The notes beneath the pieces were generated by a model, which made no database searches, was not told the origin of the DNA, and saw nothing but the letters and a program-made list of their open reading frames with translations. This document shows positions 1 through 6,100 of a stretch of 6,184 bases of DNA, one piece after another. Made by a program: the position numbers and the translations under genes. Every line of letters starts with the position of its first letter. The first letter of the stretch is position 1. The DNA comes from Roseiarcus sp043784465 (GTDB taxonomy: Bacteria; Pseudomonadota; Alphaproteobacteria; Rhizobiales; Beijerinckiaceae): assembly GCA_043784465.1 (NCBI GenBank), contig JAYVYJ010000001.1:1-6184 (forward strand), read 5' to 3'.

Positions 1-81
1 GCCGCGCTCATCCGAGATTTTCGGGCACCCCGCTCACCCGACGGGAGGGCGAAAAGACGCTGAAATCAGGCCGCTCTCCAA
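1..81. other. Unassigned sequence upstream of the truncated mod gene
   Basis: No gene can be supported here. In the Mod reading frame there is a TGA at 61-63, and the residues before it do not resemble the N-terminal half of a type III Mod protein (no DPPY, no aspartate-rich VIFVSIDD-like stretch). The other forward frames give short peptides I do not recognise. The segment is either the edge of sequence that replaced the 5' half of mod, or an intergenic repeat. The window begins here, so what lies further left cannot be judged. Confidence 0.4.
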
Positions 82-1383
82 ATGAGGGGATTCATGAGAG
101 GCGGCCCCGCATTTTTGTCCGAAAACCACGAATATGTGCTGGTTTACGGCAATCCCGGGTTCCGTTTTTGCGGAACCGAAAAGACTTTCAAAATGTACTC
201 AAATGGCGACAACGATATTCGTGGCGATTGGCGAAGCAGCGATCTTACAAAAGCGCATAATAGATTTGAGCGACCAAATACCTATTTTCCGCTTTTTGAC
301 CCTGAAACGGAGACTTGGTTTCCATGCAATCCCGACAGTGTTTGGCGATATACCTCAAAGGGGACAGTCAAGCCCGATACAAAAGTTCGCACAAAATTTA
401 TGGAGGACTGGATAGCAGAAAAGCGAATCCTTTTTCCCAAGGGCCAAAAAGTCGTTGTCTGGGCGACCAAGGAGGAATTGATTTCCGCAATCCGCGCCGG
501 GAACGTGCCGTCAAGCGGCTCTTCGTCATTGCTTCGGGAGGACTTACCAAACCTAGATTTCTGGGTTGGGAAACGCGTTGGTTTTGGAACGCCTGCTTTT
601 AAGCGTTTCAAAAAAGACTTGAGAAATGCCAACCAGCCTCTTTCAAGTTGGATTACGCCCAAATCCGAGGCTAACACGATCGAAAATGGCGCAAATGTCA
701 TCGTGACGGGGACGAATGACGAAGGCGCGAAGGCGGTGAAAGACGTGTTCGGCGAAAAGGCTTTCAACTACGCCAAGCCGCCGTCCCTCATCCGGGAACT
801 CGTCCGACAGGCGTCTAGCCCCGGCGATTTGATCCTCGACTTCTTCGCCGGTTCCGCCACGACGGCGCAAGCGGTGATGGAGCTGAACGCCGAAGACGAT
901 GGCGACCGCCGCTTCATTATGGTCTCATCGACCGAGGCAAGCGCAGACGAACCGGCCAAGAACATTTGCCGAGACGTGACGGCGGAACGCGTCCGCCGCC
1001 TCAACGCCTCGACCGACAAGAAATTCGAAAACCTGTCCGCCGAATTCGCTTATCTCACGATGCGCCAGATCGCCTTTGAAGACCTCAACCTTGAGTTACA
1101 AAGCCACGAGGCTTGGGCGGCGCTGGAGGCGATGCACGACCTTCCCTTGACCCTCTACGCCGAAGGTCAACCGTTTCAGCTTCGCGAGTCCGACGCGCTG
1201 ATTCTGGTCTATGTTGATCGCTTCGACGAAGCGCTCGTCGGCAAGCTGCGGGCGCTGGGGGAAGCTCGCCGCAACGTGTTTGTGTACGCATGGGCACCGG
1301 GGCAAATCGCCCCCGAACTGACCGGCCTCGATATCGAAGTGAGGCCCGTTCGTGAAACCCTCGTAAAGAGGTTTCAGCAATGA
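82..1383 (+). CDS. Type III restriction-modification Mod methyltransferase, C-terminal part (5'-truncated)
   Basis: This is the C-terminal portion of a beta-class DNA adenine N6-methyltransferase, the Mod subunit that recognises and methylates DNA in type III systems. Visible parts are HEYVLVYGN (residues 16-24), the middle region typical of Mod (about 50-195, including FDPETETWFPCNP, the likely recognition region), a motif X-like AKPPSLIREL (231-240), motif I DFFAGSATT (253-261, SAM binding), and the usual Mod tail after NICRDVTAERVRR. In this class the catalytic DPPY motif precedes motif I and should lie upstream. It is absent, and an in-frame TGA at 61-63 blocks extension. The ORF is 433 residues, whereas full Mod proteins are usually 550-700. 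Two starts are possible: ATG 82, with no ribosome site, or ATG 94, just 3 nt after GAGGGGA. It overlaps the res gene by 4 bp. Family assignment is firm; enzymatic activity from this fragment alone is unlikely. Confidence 0.88.
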   Translation: MRGFMRGGPAFLSENHEYVLVYGNPGFRFCGTEKTFKMYSNGDNDIRGDWRSSDLTKAHNRFERPNTYFPLFDPETETWFPCNPDSVWRYTSKGTVKPDTKVRTKFMEDWIAEKRILFPKGQKVVVWATKEELISAIRAGNVPSSGSSSLLREDLPNLDFWVGKRVGFGTPAFKRFKKDLRNANQPLSSWITPKSEANTIENGANVIVTGTNDEGAKAVKDVFGEKAFNYAKPPSLIRELVRQASSPGDLILDFFAGSATTAQAVMELNAEDDGDRRFIMVSSTEASADEPAKNICRDVTAERVRRLNASTDKKFENLSAEFAYLTMRQIAFEDLNLELQSHEAWAALEAMHDLPLTLYAEGQPFQLRESDALILVYVDRFDEALVGKLRALGEARRNVFVYAWAPGQIAPELTGLDIEVRPVRETLVKRFQQ

Positions 1384-3530
1384 AGGGCGAAGCGCGGCTG
1401 GCGCTGGCCGGTTTTCAGCAAAGCGCGGTGGATGCGCTGATAGGGACGCTTGGACGCATCACGCAATTGCATGAGGCAAACCCTTCCCGTCGCCGCGCCG
1501 TGGCCCTGCAAAGCGGTGTGGCGCTGCTTCAGGCGCCGACCGGTTCCGGCAAGACCTTGATGCTGGGGCGAACGCTGGAGGCGATGCGCGGCGCCTTGCC
1601 GAACAAGACCGTTTGGTTCTGGTTCGCGCCCTATTCCGGGCTTGTCAGCCAGACGCGGGCGGCGCTGGTCGAGCAATGCGGCTCGCTGCGAATGCGCGAC
1701 GTCTACAAGGACCGGGAGGCCTCGCAGACGCGCGACGGCGATGTTTTCATTCAAACCTGGGCTTCCGTCGCCTCTCGCAACAAGGACGCGCGAAAAGTGC
1801 GGCGGACCAGCGAACATTCGCTGTCGCTCGACGATATGCTGGCCGATTTGCGCGACGCGGGTTTCTATATCGGCGTCGTTATCGACGAAGCGCATTTGAA
1901 TTTCGGAGCTTCCGCCACGGCGGCGGCGGAATTCTATTTGCAGGGCTTGAAACCCGATTTCACCATTCTCGCGACCGCGACGCCCAACGATGACAAGCTG
2001 GAGCAATTCGAGAAAGTAGCGGGCATAGAAGTCGCCAGCCGCATCGTGATTGATCGCGCTGAAGTCGTCACGGCGGGCCTGAACAAGCGCGGGCTGATGC
2101 TCGGCATTTTGAAATTTCACGCTGACGATTTGGCCCTGATAGACCTCGAACAAGGCACGTTGCAGGCGGGATGGTCGCAGCATTGCCTCATAAGGGAACG
2201 GCTGGCCGAAAGAGGGATTGGCGTCACTCCCCTGATGCTGATTCAGGTCGAAGACCAAGCCGGCGGCGGCGAAGACCCCGTCGCGCGCGTCAAACAAAAG
2301 CTGAAGGAAATCGGCGTTCGGGAAGAAACAATTGCCGTGCATACGTCCGGCGAGCCGGACCCGGAATTCCACGTGCTGGCCTATGATCCTTCCAAGGAAG
2401 TGCTGATTTTCAAGGTTGCCGTCGCCACCGGCTTCGATGCGCCGCGCGCCTGGACGTTGATCTCTGTCCGACCCAGCCGTGGCAAGGATTTCGGGTTGCA
2501 GATCGTAGGCCGCGTAATGCGCGTTCATCCCGCCGTCCGGCCCTTCCACGGGACTGACCCGCTTTTGGATCGCGGCTATGTATTTTTGACCGACGCGGAA
2601 TTACAGGAGGGCCTAAGCGCCGCCGTCGATGAACTTAAGGCCGTTCGACATAGCATCGAACTTATCACCGATACCCTCGATGTCGTTCAATACGGCGAGT
2701 CCCCCGCCACTATGGCGCCGGGCGTGCAATTCCGCTCCATCCCCCGCCCGCCGCCCCCGCCCGTCGATCCGCAAGAACGGGAAGCGAGATTGCTGGCCGT
2801 TATCGATGCGGGATTTGTGCTTCGCGACGCCCTGCACCTTCCGCCGGCCGTGCAAGACAAAGCCATCAAAACAGGTGAAGCCTTGGCGGCCCTCGGCGAG
2901 ACGCCATTGTTCGGTCGCATGGAAGAACAATTGCGTCCTTATCAGGCGGGCACCGAGAGGACATCGTTACGGAATACAAGAACATATCGGCTGCGGACGG
3001 ATTTGGGCATACCAAAAGACCTCTATCAAGAGGTTCCGCTGCAACCCCATGAGATAGCCAACGGCTTGGTTCAGGATATTGCCCGTGAATTCTGCCAGTC
3101 CACCGATGTCACTGGTGAATTGCACCGCAAGCGCCGCAATGCGACGCTAGGCCTTCGGGATTTATTCGAACAAAATACAGAGGAATTCCGCTCGATTGGG
3201 TTGCTGATGTCCAACGCGCGCATCGCTGAAAAGGCGCAGCACGAATTCGAGTTCGATAACACAATTGATCCGCGCGATTTACAGCGGGCGCTTATTGCCG
3301 AACTGCGGAAGCGATGCGAGGCCGATGGAATTGAATTCGACAATTCCGATTTGCGCCGCGCCGTCGAACTAGCCGTCATGAAATATCCTGACGCCCTCAA
3401 GGAAGCCCGAGGCGTGGCGAGAGGCCGAAGGGTCGCACTTAAGCCTGTTCCGATCCCTGAGCACAATTCTGGCCGGAGGGCCTCCCTGAGGCGCGCAAAG
3501 GCGGCTACGGCGTGTTTCCTGAGCGGCTGA
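1380..3530 (+). CDS. Type III restriction enzyme Res subunit, helicase part (frameshifted before the nuclease domain)
   Basis: This is the ATP-dependent translocase/helicase subunit of a type III restriction enzyme, a superfamily 2 motor. Motifs in order are a Q-like FQQ (12-14), Walker A APTGSGKT (52-59), the DEAH box (169-172), ATATP motif III (198-202), VAVATGFDAPRA (about 346-357) and the motif VI region QIVGRVMR (374-381). A proline-rich stretch, PRPPPPPVD (455-463), follows the motor, then a charged helical region. The ATG overlaps the mod stop as ATGA, with AAAGAGG at 1365-1371 as a well-placed ribosome site, so the pair is translationally coupled. The last ~23 residues, after about 3461, are arginine-rich and look out of frame. 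The expected PD-(D/E)xK nuclease continues in the -1 frame (3461-3922). Joined, the two parts would give a protein of about 847 residues, a normal Res length. The helicase assignment is secure; the C-terminus as written is not genuine family sequence. Confidence 0.92.
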   Translation: MKGEARLALAGFQQSAVDALIGTLGRITQLHEANPSRRRAVALQSGVALLQAPTGSGKTLMLGRTLEAMRGALPNKTVWFWFAPYSGLVSQTRAALVEQCGSLRMRDVYKDREASQTRDGDVFIQTWASVASRNKDARKVRRTSEHSLSLDDMLADLRDAGFYIGVVIDEAHLNFGASATAAAEFYLQGLKPDFTILATATPNDDKLEQFEKVAGIEVASRIVIDRAEVVTAGLNKRGLMLGILKFHADDLALIDLEQGTLQAGWSQHCLIRERLAERGIGVTPLMLIQVEDQAGGGEDPVARVKQKLKEIGVREETIAVHTSGEPDPEFHVLAYDPSKEVLIFKVAVATGFDAPRAWTLISVRPSRGKDFGLQIVGRVMRVHPAVRPFHGTDPLLDRGYVFLTDAELQEGLSAAVDELKAVRHSIELITDTLDVVQYGESPATMAPGVQFRSIPRPPPPPVDPQEREARLLAVIDAGFVLRDALHLPPAVQDKAIKTGEALAALGETPLFGRMEEQLRPYQAGTERTSLRNTRTYRLRTDLGIPKDLYQEVPLQPHEIANGLVQDIAREFCQSTDVTGELHRKRRNATLGLRDLFEQNTEEFRSIGLLMSNARIAEKAQHEFEFDNTIDPRDLQRALIAELRKRCEADGIEFDNSDLRRAVELAVMKYPDALKEARGVARGRRVALKPVPIPEHNSGRRASLRRAKAATACFLSG

Positions 3531-3922
3531 ACGGGGAAGAGCGCGATTTTGCTCAATTGCTCGACGACGACGACACGGGCACGGTAAATTGGTGGATGAG
3601 AAACCCGGAAAACGAGACCTGGGCAACCCGCCTATTTTTGCCGTCGGGCAAGCGGTTTTTTCCCGATTTTATTGTCGGCGTGGCGGGGCGCTCAAGCCGG
3701 GACGCTATCGCGTTGGTCGAAATAAAGGACGACGGCGTCACCGGGCGTCTGCAATCTGACAACAATGTAGAGAAAATCCGGGTTCGCCATCGCGAATATC
3801 AGCAAATCGTCTGGGTGTATCGCGACGGCGAGCAATGGGTGCGTGCTCAATATGCGCCAAACATGCATCGCATCATTCCCAAAGACCGCTTTCAGATTCG
3901 CGAACTGGTGTACCCGGATTGA
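3512..3922 (+). CDS. Type III Res C-terminal PD-(D/E)xK endonuclease domain (separated by frameshift)
   Basis: This frame encodes the nuclease domain of the Res subunit. FFPDFIVGV supplies the first acidic residue (P51-D52), and ALVEIKDDG supplies the E-x-K pair (E70, K72), with strand spacing typical of the fold. The preceding stretch (VFPERLNGEERDFAQLLDDD) matches the linker that precedes the nuclease in Res proteins. Similarity starts before the GTG at 3512: the same frame is open from 3461 and reads GGYGVFPERLN, so this was once continuous with the helicase. If translated separately, the GTG has only a weak AAAGG at 3497-3501. The -1 frame cannot extend left of the TGA at 3458-3460. The likeliest cause is loss of one base (or gain of two) near 3461-3485, by mutation or sequencing error. 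I see no classical slippery heptamer. Confidence 0.85.
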   Translation: MFPERLNGEERDFAQLLDDDDTGTVNWWMRNPENETWATRLFLPSGKRFFPDFIVGVAGRSSRDAIALVEIKDDGVTGRLQSDNNVEKIRVRHREYQQIVWVYRDGEQWVRAQYAPNMHRIIPKDRFQIRELVYPD

Positions 3923-3976
3923 TGCACGGAATCCGGAACGCCCGTTAACTATATTGAACGAAAAACTCCGAATTTT

Positions 3977-3999
3977 GGGTAGTGTCTCAGTTTGAATTT
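3977..3999 (+). repeat. Left terminal inverted repeat
   Basis: It reads GGGTAGTGTCTCAGTT followed by TGAATTT. It matches the reverse complement of the right repeat except for T versus C at the fourth base and one extra T in the middle. It overlaps the 3' end of the putative ADP-ribosyltransferase-like gene: that gene's TGA is the complement of 3987-3989, and its final Asn, Ser, Asn codons also come from the repeat. Confidence 0.82.
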
Positions 4000-4592
4000 A
4001 ATGGGAAGAAAAGCCCGCGAACGCAGGAAGGGGTTCTCACCGCAATTTGAACGTGGCTCTTCCGGTAGATTCCGCTCCCCGGATATGCGCGGGAGCCTTC
4101 TACGAACATACCTCTAACTGTATCAAAAGACGTAAGCCCGATGTCGGCATCGTTGATGTCATCCACGATTGAATGCAGATGCCTAAGCACAGCGCAATCA
4201 AGGAACCGAAGAACCCTATCCTTGTCCGCTGAGCCACGCGGGTTTTTGTTTTTGGGGATGGGAAGGCCCGAACGCTTTTGGATTTTCACGAATGATTTAT
4301 GAGCGGCCCGAAGTAATTCAATGTCGTCCCTAGAAACCAAATCCAAACAATTTCGCAGGTCTATCACAGCCCCGACAATAGCGGCTTTCTTGAACAATCC
4401 CTGAGAAACCTTCCATTCCGCCCATTCCATCGCTCTTTTCGGGTCGGATTCCCAAAAGTAAGCTCCCGGCCCGAGCCAGTCATAATCCTTGTCGCTCTTG
4501 ATAAGGTTCACGCCTTCAAGGACAGCCTCCCGAGCGATTGCTTCATCGCAACCGTGGTATCCTAAAACGAACGATGTCGCGAGCCTGCTCAA
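3987..4592 (-). CDS. Putative ADP-ribosyltransferase-like protein, candidate toxin or effector
   Basis: This 201-residue soluble protein has no signal peptide or membrane segment. The N-terminus has GYHGCDEAIA (H13). Then come DYDWLGPGAYFWE (36-48, Y45) and an alanine/tryptophan helix, AMEWAEW. The HG and G-x-YF pair, about 32 residues apart, matches the first two motifs of the PARP/diphtheria-type ADP-ribosyltransferase fold (His and Tyr binding NAD). VIDLRNCLDL (76-85) and HVQIAV (180-185), followed by a Phe-Phe-Pro end, recur in a family of bacterial hypothetical proteins as I recall it. E165, in FVEGSRAY, is a possible third catalytic residue, but this is uncertain. The TTG start overlaps the stop of the upstream 60-residue gene (TTGA), so the two are probably coupled. 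No other in-frame start precedes the YHG motif. Fold assignment is inference from motifs; the NAD-dependent activity and target are unknown. Confidence 0.72.
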   Translation of the reverse strand: MSRLATSFVLGYHGCDEAIAREAVLEGVNLIKSDKDYDWLGPGAYFWESDPKRAMEWAEWKVSQGLFKKAAIVGAVIDLRNCLDLVSRDDIELLRAAHKSFVKIQKRSGLPIPKNKNPRGSADKDRVLRFLDCAVLRHLHSIVDDINDADIGLTSFDTVRGMFVEGSRAYPGSGIYRKSHVQIAVRTPSCVRGLFFPLNSN

Positions 4593-4771
4593 GCAGCGGC
4601 ATCATCTCGTTTTTGCGGCTTCCCGCCAAACTCAACTTTTAGCTTGCCCTTCGCCGTGTAAATGCCCTCTGCTGTGAGCGTTTCACGAGCTTTTTCTTTT
4701 GAAACTACGCCTCTGGCGGTGGCTGCCTCGATAGCTTTGAGAATCTTCTCGTTTCGCTGCTCTTTTGTCAC
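4589..4771 (-). CDS. Small basic 60-residue hypothetical protein, candidate antitoxin or partner
   Basis: This is the first gene of the two-gene minus-strand operon. The GTG start is well supported by AGGGGAG six bases upstream. The protein is highly charged (14 Lys/Arg against 9 Asp/Glu), with a predicted helical first half (EQRNEKILKAIEAATARG). It is followed by KEKARETLTAEGIYTAKGKL and a glycine-containing tail. It resembles small uncharacterised alphaproteobacterial proteins with a GIYTxKG motif, but I know no function for them. Its size, upstream position and 4-bp overlap with the next gene fit an antitoxin or immunity role for the ADP-ribosyltransferase-like protein. That is inferred from layout only. 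No helix-turn-helix or other DNA-binding motif is recognisable, so autoregulation is not evident. Confidence 0.75.
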   Translation of the reverse strand: MTKEQRNEKILKAIEAATARGVVSKEKARETLTAEGIYTAKGKLKVEFGGKPQKRDDAAA

Positions 4772-4772
4772 G

Positions 4773-4785
4773 GAAGACTCCCCTG
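4773..4785 (-). promoter_or_regulatory. Ribosome binding site deciding the GTG start of the 60-residue gene
   Basis: On the minus strand, AGGGGAG followed by six bases precedes GTG (4771-4769). It is one of the strongest Shine-Dalgarno matches in the window. It fixes the start of the operon's first gene at a non-ATG codon. Confidence 0.7.
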
Positions 4786-4807
4786 TTAAGCCGACTGGGA
4801 ACCCCGG

Positions 4808-4813
4808 ATTATG
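4808..4813 (-). promoter_or_regulatory. Candidate -10 element for the cassette operon
   Basis: On the minus strand, CATAAT differs from TATAAT at one base and lies about 37 bp upstream of the GTG start. This would give a 5' leader of roughly 30 nt. No convincing -35 hexamer sits 16-18 bp further upstream, so this is tentative. It lies inside the element, so the cargo would travel with its own promoter. Confidence 0.35.
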
Positions 4814-5030
4814 GCAAAAATGTGCTACTAGTCCGTTCCAAGCCGTTATGCCGCATTCTTCCTCGAAGGACCTTCGCAGAGCAATGCGAGGATTTGGGCG
4901 CGAAACCTGCGCATTTTTGCGAAACCAGCGTGTCTGTCCGACATCTGCATATGGGTGCTGGTCCTGGGATTCTGTGCGGGACCTGCGGTCTAAAGGATTG
5001 CAGGTCAGCGCGAGCCGGGTCCAGCCCGTA
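4814..5030. other. Non-coding right arm of the element
   Basis: Together with its flanks this makes a 411-bp gap between coding regions (4772-5182). The frames that stay open across it run through the inverted repeat and have no family resemblance or ribosome site, so I do not call a gene. It holds a 12-bp direct repeat with one mismatch (GCGAAACC(T/A)GCG at 4900-4911 and 4919-4930) and a 7-bp stem (4980-4986 with 5000-5006). It may be the subterminal region shared with the parent insertion sequence, or a remnant of it. Confidence 0.45.
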
Positions 5031-5053
5031 AAAATTCAACTGAGACACTGCCC
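5031..5053 (-). repeat. Right terminal inverted repeat
   Basis: Read on the minus strand it starts GGGCAGTGTCTCAGTT and continues GAATTTT, mirroring the left repeat. It lies in non-coding sequence. Just inside it, 5016-5028 can form a short CGGG/CCCG hairpin, and 4980-5006 a 7-bp GACCTGC/GCAGGTC stem with a 13-nt loop. Subterminal structure of this kind is common in MITE-like elements. Confidence 0.82.
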
Positions 5054-5149
5054 TGGCGCATCCGGCTTCGCGCGAATGGAAGGGGGATTTGCAACGCAAC
5101 AACCTCGCATGAGTCAATTCGTCGCAGGCGCAGGGGTGGCGTTAACTGT

Positions 5150-5176
5150 TTGTGAATCCTTAATTTCTAGTACTAT
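5150..5176 (+). promoter_or_regulatory. Candidate promoter of the NPPY methyltransferase gene
   Basis: TTGTGA (5150-5155) and TACTAT (5171-5176) are separated by 15 bp, in an AT-rich patch directly before the gene. Each hexamer matches the sigma-70 consensus at four of six positions. Transcription would start about 6-7 bp after 5176, at or within a base of the ATG at 5183, so the message would have no leader. Confidence 0.4.
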
Positions 5177-5182
5177 GTTTTT

Positions 5183-5776
5183 ATGGATGCGACATACAAT
5201 CTGAATGGCGGCTTCAAACCGACCATAAAGCGGTTTGCCGACCTTGACGGCCCCGATTATTTCCCAACACCTGCTTGGGCGACCCACGCGTTGGTAGACA
5301 ACGAGCGCTTTACCGGAGAAATATGGGAGAGCGCCTGCGGCGACGGCGCAATGTCACGCGTGCTGGAAACGACGGGCCGCGCTGTTGTCAGTTCCGACCT
5401 CTATAATCGGGGCTATGGCGATCCTGGAGAGGACTTCCTCTGCCCAAAGCGCCGGTCCGATAACATCATCACTAACCCGCCCTACAACGCGGCAGAGGGC
5501 TTTGTGCGAAGTGGGCTAGAATGCTCCAAGCACAAATTCGCTCTTTTGCTTCGCCTCGCGTTCCTTGAGGGCGCTAACCGCGCTAACACAATCTTTTCCA
5601 AGGCTCCCCCCAGCCGCGTTTGGGTTTTCAGCGAGCGCATAACTTTTTATCCGGCGGGTGCAGTGCAGAAAGGGACTGGCACGACTGCTTATGCATGGAT
5701 GGTCTGGGACAAGGACGCGGCTAACGGGACAGAGCTAAAATGGCTGAAGCCGGGGTACAAAGCGAAATTCGGCTAA
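5183..5776 (+). CDS. Phage-type NPPY DNA methyltransferase (probable adenine N6), orphan
   Basis: This is a class I SAM-dependent DNA methyltransferase, 197 residues. DYFPTP (25-30) is the usual opening motif of this phage/prophage family. WESACGDGAMS (48-58) is motif I for SAM binding, SSDL with D72 is the motif II acidic position, and TNPPYN (97-102) is the catalytic motif IV. LLLRLAFLEG (121-130) and RVWVFSERITFYP (about 135-147) are also characteristic of the family. Length and domain content look complete, with no separate target-recognition domain. ATG 5183 is the first possible start, because an in-frame TAG lies at 5168-5170, yet there is no Shine-Dalgarno sequence before it. The gene ends two bases into the stop of the convergent small gene. 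No restriction enzyme accompanies it here, so a regulatory or anti-restriction role is likelier than classical R-M. This role is inferred. Confidence 0.87.
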   Translation: MDATYNLNGGFKPTIKRFADLDGPDYFPTPAWATHALVDNERFTGEIWESACGDGAMSRVLETTGRAVVSSDLYNRGYGDPGEDFLCPKRRSDNIITNPPYNAAEGFVRSGLECSKHKFALLLRLAFLEGANRANTIFSKAPPSRVWVFSERITFYPAGAVQKGTGTTAYAWMVWDKDAANGTELKWLKPGYKAKFG

Positions 5777-6096
5777 ACGCCTTGTTTTTTCAGATAAGCT
5801 AGCCCTAAGTCCGTTATTGTAAGTCCGTCCTCCTCTCGGATTGCATATCCCTTATTGAATAAACTCTTTGAACTGCCTTGATGGCAGACCACATTTCCAA
5901 CAATCTGATAATATATTGGTTCGTTCGTCCTCGTTATTCCTTGTTGCAAATCCTCTGGTGTCAACTGAATATATCTGTGGATCTCTGACTTTACGTCTGT
6001 CGTGGTCGCATACCCGTTCGGTTTGCTGCGGGCAACTTGAAGGGCGCCGATTCGCATCTCGCTCTCTGGCGTCCTATTGTTCTTTGTCTTTACCAC
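5773..6096 (-). CDS. Small winged-helix-like protein, resembling the N-terminal domain of Mrr-type proteins
   Basis: I start this gene at GTG 6096 (107 residues). TCAGGGAG lies six bases upstream there, while the longer frame, open to the window edge through GTG 6171, has no such site and an unrelated-looking N-terminus. The pattern is a helix with MRIGALQVARSKPNGYATTTDV, then LTPEDL (45-50), IYYQIVGNVVCHQ (61-73) and a closing wing and helix, GYAIREEDGLTITDLGLAYLKK (83-104). This resembles the DNA-binding winged-helix module at the start of Mrr-like restriction proteins, but no nuclease domain follows. It is convergent with the methyltransferase gene, and their stop codons (TAG on minus, TAA on plus) overlap in CTAA. 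It could be a DNA-binding regulator or the partner of that methyltransferase. The fold call is moderate; the role is unknown. Confidence 0.68.
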   Translation of the reverse strand: MVKTKNNRTPESEMRIGALQVARSKPNGYATTTDVKSEIHRYIQLTPEDLQQGITRTNEPIYYQIVGNVVCHQGSSKSLFNKGYAIREEDGLTITDLGLAYLKKQGV

Positions 6097-6100
6097 CTTG

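Larger units (their letters stand above)
3977..5053. mobile_element. Putative non-autonomous transposable element (1077 bp) carrying a two-gene cargo
   Basis: Two near-identical inverted repeats of about 22 bp, opening with GGG(T/C)AGTGTCTCAGTT, face each other at 3977-3999 and 5031-5053. Nothing between them resembles a transposase. Instead there is a two-gene minus-strand operon (4771 to 3987) that fills the left three-quarters, plus about 260 bp of non-coding DNA on the right. The stop codon of the last cargo gene is made by the left repeat itself. This is the layout of a MITE-like element or mobile cassette moved in trans by a related insertion sequence. I cannot name the IS family from the ends, and I see no clear target-site duplication. 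The repeats are seen directly; mobility is inferred. Confidence 0.65.

Noticed and set aside
1374..2549. Minus-strand open frame of 391 codons opposite res
   Set aside because: It is a long shadow of the GC-rich res gene. The res frame carries all helicase motifs in order, while the antisense product has no coherent family pattern.
3455..3515. Programmed -1 ribosomal frameshifting in res
   Set aside because: No X-XXY-YYZ heptamer is present in the allowed interval. GCA-AAG at 3495-3500 is only a weak slip site and lies after the point where the -1 frame already looks like family sequence.
3960..5060. Target-site duplication flanking the element
   Set aside because: Direct comparison of bases outside 3977 and 5053 (and of alternative boundaries a few bases inward) shows no matching short duplication. 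It may have decayed, or the boundary may be slightly different.
4809..5117. Minus-strand open frame of 102 codons upstream of the operon
   Set aside because: It runs across the element boundary at 5053, is rich in Cys, Arg, Pro and Ser as expected of GC-rich noncoding DNA, and has no recognisable domain.
4662..5204. Plus-strand open frame of 180 codons across the cassette's right part
   Set aside because: It is antisense to the well-supported 60-residue gene, crosses the right inverted repeat and the methyltransferase start, and shows no family motif or ribosome site.
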